This document shows, piece by piece, positions 6,251-9,695 of a stretch of DNA of 9,695 nt. The position numbers and the translations under genes were made by a program. Numbering within the stretch: position 1 is the stretch's first letter; each line of letters begins with the position of its first letter. Under the pieces are notes generated by a model, which was given only the letters and a program-made list of their open reading frames with translations, ran no database searches and was not told the DNA's origin. The DNA is from an uncultured Synergistales bacterium (GTDB lineage Bacteria > Synergistota > Synergistia > Synergistales > Aminobacteriaceae): positions 1 through 9,695 of the forward strand of contig CAJOED010000031.1 of the NCBI GenBank assembly GCA_905233335.1, given 5' to 3'.

Positions 6251-7279
6251 ATGCCCAAAGAAGAAAAAGACAGCGGCAGTAAAGGACTGTCGGGACGTGA
6301 AAAAATAGCGGTCTTAATGGTATCGCTTGGCAGTGAAGTAGCTCCTGAAGTCTACAAAAAACTTGATGACGCTACAATAGAATTAATCACGCTTGAGATA
6401 GCGAATTTACGAAAGGTAACGCCCGATGTAAAACTCACAGTCCTGAAGGAAGCGCAGGAGATTCTTATGGCTCGTGAGTTCATGGCGCGCGGAGGTGTTG
6501 AATATGCACGTGATGTTTTGGAGAAAGCACTGGGGCCGGAGAGAGCACAGAGCCTTCTTGCACGAATTACAGCCAGCTTACAGGTCAAGCCGTTTGATTT
6601 CATGAGACATACGGACGCAGGACAGATACTCGGCTTCATACAGAACGAACACCCGCAGACTATCGCGCTCATTCTCTCCTATCTAGAGCCACCGCAGGCA
6701 GCAATGATTTTGAGCGGGCTGAATCCTATACTGCAGGCCGACGTAACGAAACGTATCGCTAACATGGACAGAATAACGCCTGAAGTTTTGCGGGAGGTAG
6801 AGAGAGTGCTTGAACGTAAATTGAGCAGCGTAATGGGTCAGGACTTCACGGTTGCTGGAGGAATTGACGCGGTTGTGTCCATTGTGAACAGCACCGACAG
6901 AGCCACCGAACGTAACATCATGGAATATCTTGAGGAGAATGACCCCGAACTTGCAGAGGAAATCAAGAAGCGTCTGTTCGTGTTCGAGGACAGTATGAGG
7001 CTCGACGACAGGTCGTTGCAGAGAGTGCTGCGTGAGGTTGACTTGAAGGAGCTTTCACTTGCGCTGAAGGGTGCGACGGAAGATCTCAAGACCAAGTACT
7101 TCAAAAACATGTCGAAACGTGCCGCCGAAATGCTGCAGGAAGATATGGACTTCATGGGGCCGGTGCGCGTGAAGGACGTGGAAGAAGCACAGCAGAAGGT
7201 CGTGAATGTCATTCGGAGCTTGGAGGAACAGGGCGAAATCGTGATTGCTTCTGGCGGAGGAGACGATATGATTGTCTAA
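6251..7279 (+). CDS. fliG: Flagellar motor switch protein FliG
   Basis: FliG is the rotor protein on the cytoplasmic face of the MS ring; it meets the stators to make torque and sets the direction of rotation. The 342 residues match the usual length. The N-terminal FliF-binding domain begins near LSGREKIAVLMVSLG (13-27), the middle domain has the EHPQ motif at 133-136, and LFVFED at 242-247 is the hinge motif (usually MFVF). The C-terminal torque domain keeps the charged positions: by alignment from memory with the E. coli protein, K273, R290, E297, D298 and R306 correspond to K264, R281, D288, D289 and R297. A GAGGAG site (6237-6242) 8 bases before the ATG supports the start. The first 12 or so residues are polar, outside the domain, and appear to derive from the upstream repeat. 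Its end overlaps fliH by 8 bases. Confidence 0.97.
   Translation: MPKEEKDSGSKGLSGREKIAVLMVSLGSEVAPEVYKKLDDATIELITLEIANLRKVTPDVKLTVLKEAQEILMAREFMARGGVEYARDVLEKALGPERAQSLLARITASLQVKPFDFMRHTDAGQILGFIQNEHPQTIALILSYLEPPQAAMILSGLNPILQADVTKRIANMDRITPEVLREVERVLERKLSSVMGQDFTVAGGIDAVVSIVNSTDRATERNIMEYLEENDPELAEEIKKRLFVFEDSMRLDDRSLQRVLREVDLKELSLALKGATEDLKTKYFKNMSKRAAEMLQEDMDFMGPVRVKDVEEAQQKVVNVIRSLEEQGEIVIASGGGDDMIV
7256..7262 (+). promoter_or_regulatory. Ribosome binding site of fliH inside the fliG end
   Basis: GGAGGAG lies 9 bases upstream of the TTG at 7272, within the codons for the Gly-rich tail of FliG. This strong site supports the rare TTG start over an in-frame GTG at 7332. Confidence 0.65.
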
Positions 7280-8210
7280 CGGTCTTGCACATCAGAGAGT
7301 TCTGCGTACGGTAAGACTTCTCCCGCAGGCCGTGAAAATCGGAATACTTGAGAGCGAAATCAAGCAGGAAGGGACAAAGCCCCCGGAACAGAAAGCAGGT
7401 AAGCCGGAAAAATCTCCGTCGCCGTCGCCGCCAAAAGTGCAGGTGAAAATGCCCGCCCCGAACGCAAAAGAGATAGAAGAACTCACAGCACAGATAAAGG
7501 CACTCACGAATAGTCTCAGCAATGCTGAAGTGAGGAATATGGAGCTTGCAGAGGCAAAAGAACGTCTTGAAGGAGAAATCAGCGGGGTAAAATCCGACTA
7601 CGAACGCCGGAAACGACAGCTCGAAGCAGAAGCACAAGCAAACGCAAAGAAAATCGCCGACAAAGCACGAGCACAGGCTATGAGTGAGGGACAGATACAG
7701 GGCTACGAGGACGGACTGCAGAAGGCACGTCTTGAGGTTGAGCAGGAATACTTCACGAAATTTTCGGAGCTTGCAGGAGTGATTGATAACGTCGGCAAAA
7801 AGTTAGAGGCAAATTTTTCGGAACTCGTGAAACTCAATCAGCCGAGATTGATTCGCGTGTGGACGGAAATGCTACGGCGAATGCTTCACAGGCAGGTGGA
7901 ACTCAACCCTGACACTATAGACTCTGTGCTGTCGGAATTACTATCACGATTGAGCGACAAAAACCAGGTACTGATATACGTATCGCCGGACGACATGAAA
8001 CACTTAGAGGGGAATATTGACGCAAAGTTCCAGGAGGCATTGCGCGGTGTGAAACGTCTTGAGCTGAAATCAGATCCGAATGTGGAGTCGGGAAGCTGTA
8101 TTGTTGAGACTGGACTCGGTGTTTATGACGCGCGGTGGAAGACGCAGATGGGACAAGTTGAGTCGGTTGTGAATGAGATTTTCCAGCAGGTGAAGAAAGA
8201 ACATGAATGA
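7272..8210 (+). CDS. fliH: Flagellar export ATPase regulator FliH
   Basis: FliH binds the export ATPase FliI, holds it at the export gate and switch, and resembles the peripheral stalk of V/F-type ATPases. The 312-residue protein starts at TTG and overlaps fliG by 8 bases. A variable N-terminus is followed by a Lys/Pro/Ser-rich linker (about 34-64), a long charged coiled coil (about 64-135), and the family's glycine motif GYEDG (144-148). The C-terminal FliH/YscL-like domain (about 155-312) has SDPNVESGSCIVETGLGVYD (267-286), the usual pattern of this family near the end. If the GTG at 7332 were used instead, 20 residues would be lost without touching the core. Neighbours fliG and fliI confirm the identity. 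FliH diverges quickly, so the N-terminal role (switch or FliN contact) is inferred from other species. Confidence 0.92.
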   Translation: MSNGLAHQRVLRTVRLLPQAVKIGILESEIKQEGTKPPEQKAGKPEKSPSPSPPKVQVKMPAPNAKEIEELTAQIKALTNSLSNAEVRNMELAEAKERLEGEISGVKSDYERRKRQLEAEAQANAKKIADKARAQAMSEGQIQGYEDGLQKARLEVEQEYFTKFSELAGVIDNVGKKLEANFSELVKLNQPRLIRVWTEMLRRMLHRQVELNPDTIDSVLSELLSRLSDKNQVLIYVSPDDMKHLEGNIDAKFQEALRGVKRLELKSDPNVESGSCIVETGLGVYDARWKTQMGQVESVVNEIFQQVKKEHE

Positions 8211-9543
8211 TGTAGTCGATACTAATTTGTTCCAGCTGTTTTCGGTGGACTTGTTGCAGAAACCGTTAATCAAAATCAACGGGCGGATCGTTCAGGTTGT
8301 CGGACTTGTTGCGGAGTCCCAAGGGCCTGATGTGCGCGTCGGGGACTTGTGCCATATATGCTTCCGGGACGGCTCACATGAACTTGATGCTGAAGTTGTC
8401 GGTTTCCGTGATGACAGAGTGTTGTTGATGCCTTTGGGAGCGTTGCAGGAAGTCGGCCCCGGCTGTGATGTTGTGTCGACGAATCGTCCGCTTGAAGTTC
8501 CCGTAGGTGATGCGCTTCTTGGCCGTGTGCTTGACGGACTCGGCAACCCCATAGACGACAAAGGCCCGATAGCCGCAAGTGATTTCTACCCGTTGTACGC
8601 AACACCCCCGCACCCATTGAGGCGCAAAATGGTAGATACTCCGCTTAGTGTCGGAGTCCGTGTTGTTGACGGAATGCTGACGCTCGGCAAGGGACAGCGT
8701 ATAGGAATTTTCGCGGGGTCGGGCGTGGGAAAAAGTACCCTGCTAGGAATGATGGCGCGTTACACTACGGCGGACGTGAACGTAATCTCCCTCGTCGGTG
8801 AAAGAGGCCGTGAAGTGAGAGAGTTCATCGAGCGTGATTTAGGCCCTGAAGGCTTGAAGCGTTCTGTGCTGGTGATAGCGACTTCCGACCAGCCCGCATT
8901 GATACGCCTCAAGTCCGCAATGACAGCAACAGCCATAGCCGAATATTTCCGGGATCAGGGGAAAGATGTTCTGCTGATGATGGACACAGTAACCCGTGTA
9001 GCCCGTGCACAGCGTGAAATCGGACTCGCTATCGGTGAGCCTCCTGCTACAAGGGGCTATACTCCGTCGGTGTTCGAGATGCTGCCGAGACTGCTTGAGC
9101 GTGCCGGTGCTGGTGAGGTCGGAAGCATTACGGGAATATACACGGTGTTGGTTGACGGCGACGACATGAATGAGCCTGTTGCGGACACAGTGAGGGGTAT
9201 TCTCGACGGACATATTGTGCTCTCACGAAAAATTGCCGCAAGAAACTTCTACCCTGCTGTGAGCGTCCTAGACAGTGTGAGCCGCGTAATGCCCGCGCTG
9301 GTGTCCCGTGAACATCTTGATGCCGCCGGAAGAGTGAGAGATCTTCTTGCGACGTATGCGGAGTCAGAAGACCTCGTGAACATAGGAGCGTATAAGTCCG
9401 GGAGCAATATGCGTGTGGACTGGGCACTTGCGAACATGGAAGCAGTGAGGAGCTTTTTGTCGCAGAGAGTGGAAGACCCGACAAGTTTTGAGGAGACGGA
9501 CAAAAGATTACTGGAGCTTGCGCCGTATCCGAATCAGCAGTAG
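8203..9543 (+). CDS. fliI: Flagellar protein export ATPase FliI
   Basis: FliI is the hexameric ATPase of flagellar type III export, homologous to the F1 beta subunit. It helps release substrates from chaperones and feed them to the gate. The 446-residue protein is complete. It has an N-terminal beta-barrel-like domain (about 22-98), the Walker A loop AGSGVGKS at 171-178, GERGREV at 199-205, a Walker B strand VLLMMDTVTR at 256-265 with D261, and the family signature PATRGYTPSVF at 281-291. The C-terminal substrate domain (about 375-446) includes DLVNIGAYKSGSN. Both ATP-site motifs are intact. The ATG at 8203 lies within the end of fliH (8-base overlap), with AGGTGAAG upstream in fliH. fliJ, the usual next gene, is not seen directly downstream. 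Confidence 0.97.
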   Translation: MNDVVDTNLFQLFSVDLLQKPLIKINGRIVQVVGLVAESQGPDVRVGDLCHICFRDGSHELDAEVVGFRDDRVLLMPLGALQEVGPGCDVVSTNRPLEVPVGDALLGRVLDGLGNPIDDKGPIAASDFYPLYATPPHPLRRKMVDTPLSVGVRVVDGMLTLGKGQRIGIFAGSGVGKSTLLGMMARYTTADVNVISLVGERGREVREFIERDLGPEGLKRSVLVIATSDQPALIRLKSAMTATAIAEYFRDQGKDVLLMMDTVTRVARAQREIGLAIGEPPATRGYTPSVFEMLPRLLERAGAGEVGSITGIYTVLVDGDDMNEPVADTVRGILDGHIVLSRKIAARNFYPAVSVLDSVSRVMPALVSREHLDAAGRVRDLLATYAESEDLVNIGAYKSGSNMRVDWALANMEAVRSFLSQRVEDPTSFEETDKRLLELAPYPNQQ

Positions 9544-9561
9544 AGAGGAGAAAAAATTATC

Positions 9562-9695
9562 ATGAGTGTAACAATAGACTTTGAACCGGGATTACAAGAG
9601 AGGGCAGAACAGATATTAGGAAAAATAGGTATGTCATTTTCGGACGCTGTGAAGTTTGTCGGTAAGGTTGAAATTGTCGGAGAAATTGTTAATGA
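9562..9695 (+). CDS. Small ribbon-helix-helix (RelB/DinJ-like) protein, partial
   Basis: An ATG at 9562 follows GAGAGGAG (9543-9550), 11 bases away and overlapping the last base of the fliI stop, and stays open to the window end, giving 44 codons. The start MSVTIDFEPGLQERAEQILG, followed by a glycine-Met-Ser-Phe-Ser-Asp-Ala stretch at about residues 23-29, has the layout of a RelB/DinJ-type antitoxin: a short beta strand, a helix with AE-x-IL, then a G-(M/L)-(S/T)-x-S-(D/E)-A turn into a second helix. Such proteins bind DNA as dimers and usually neutralise a RelE/YafQ-type toxin encoded next to them. Whether a toxin follows cannot be seen. It lies only 18 bases after fliI, so it is probably co-transcribed. 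It is not FliJ-like, since no long coiled coil is visible in this part. Other ribbon-helix-helix regulators remain possible. Confidence 0.6.
   Translation, partial: MSVTIDFEPGLQERAEQILGKIGMSFSDAVKFVGKVEIVGEIVN

Noticed and set aside
5870..6258. Minus-strand frames across the repeat array encoding repeated Cys/Leu/Val-rich peptides
   Set aside because: They are complements of the tandem units; frames shift at each 61-base step, there is no ribosome site, and the composition is explained by the repeat.

Overview
The window holds the start of a flagellar basal-body and export operon on the + strand (fliE, fliF, fliG, fliH, fliI) and, divergent from it, a tight three-gene envelope operon on the - strand. 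The organism is a motile, Gram-negative-type (diderm) bacterium, because it encodes an LptF/LptG-type lipopolysaccharide export permease and a flagellar MS ring. The mix of gene families, moderate GC with AT-rich spacers, and GTG/TTG starts behind strong Shine-Dalgarno sites would fit a gut-type Synergistota member. That assignment is an inference from general knowledge, not from a search.

Minus strand, read from about 3700 down to 1: a secreted DUF4139-family protein (start 3632), a four-helix membrane protein with a PAS-like domain and a degenerate GGDEF domain, and an LptF/LptG permease cut by the window edge. The junctions are a 1-base TAATG overlap and a 4-base ATGA overlap, so the three are probably co-translated. 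A plausible sigma-70-type promoter lies just upstream of the first gene.

Plus strand: an AT-rich divergent spacer of about 290 bases leads to fliE (GTG start, strong ribosome site) and then fliF. A good intrinsic terminator follows fliF, with a 391-base gap before fliG. The gap is filled by a tandem array of about 61-base units. Each unit resembles the first 40 or so bases of fliG, so the real fliG start looks like the last unit of the array. fliG, fliH and fliI then overlap one another by 8 bases each. Immediately after fliI, where fliJ is usually found, begins a small ribbon-helix-helix, RelB/DinJ-like protein that is cut by the window end.

The flagellar products work together: FliE links the MS ring to the rod, FliF forms the MS ring, FliG is the rotor/switch protein docked on FliF, and FliH and FliI are the stator-like regulator and ATPase of flagellar type III export. 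The most unusual feature is the fliG-derived repeat array behind a terminator in mid-operon. The degenerate GGDEF protein tied to lipopolysaccharide transport and the antitoxin-like gene in the fliJ position come next.
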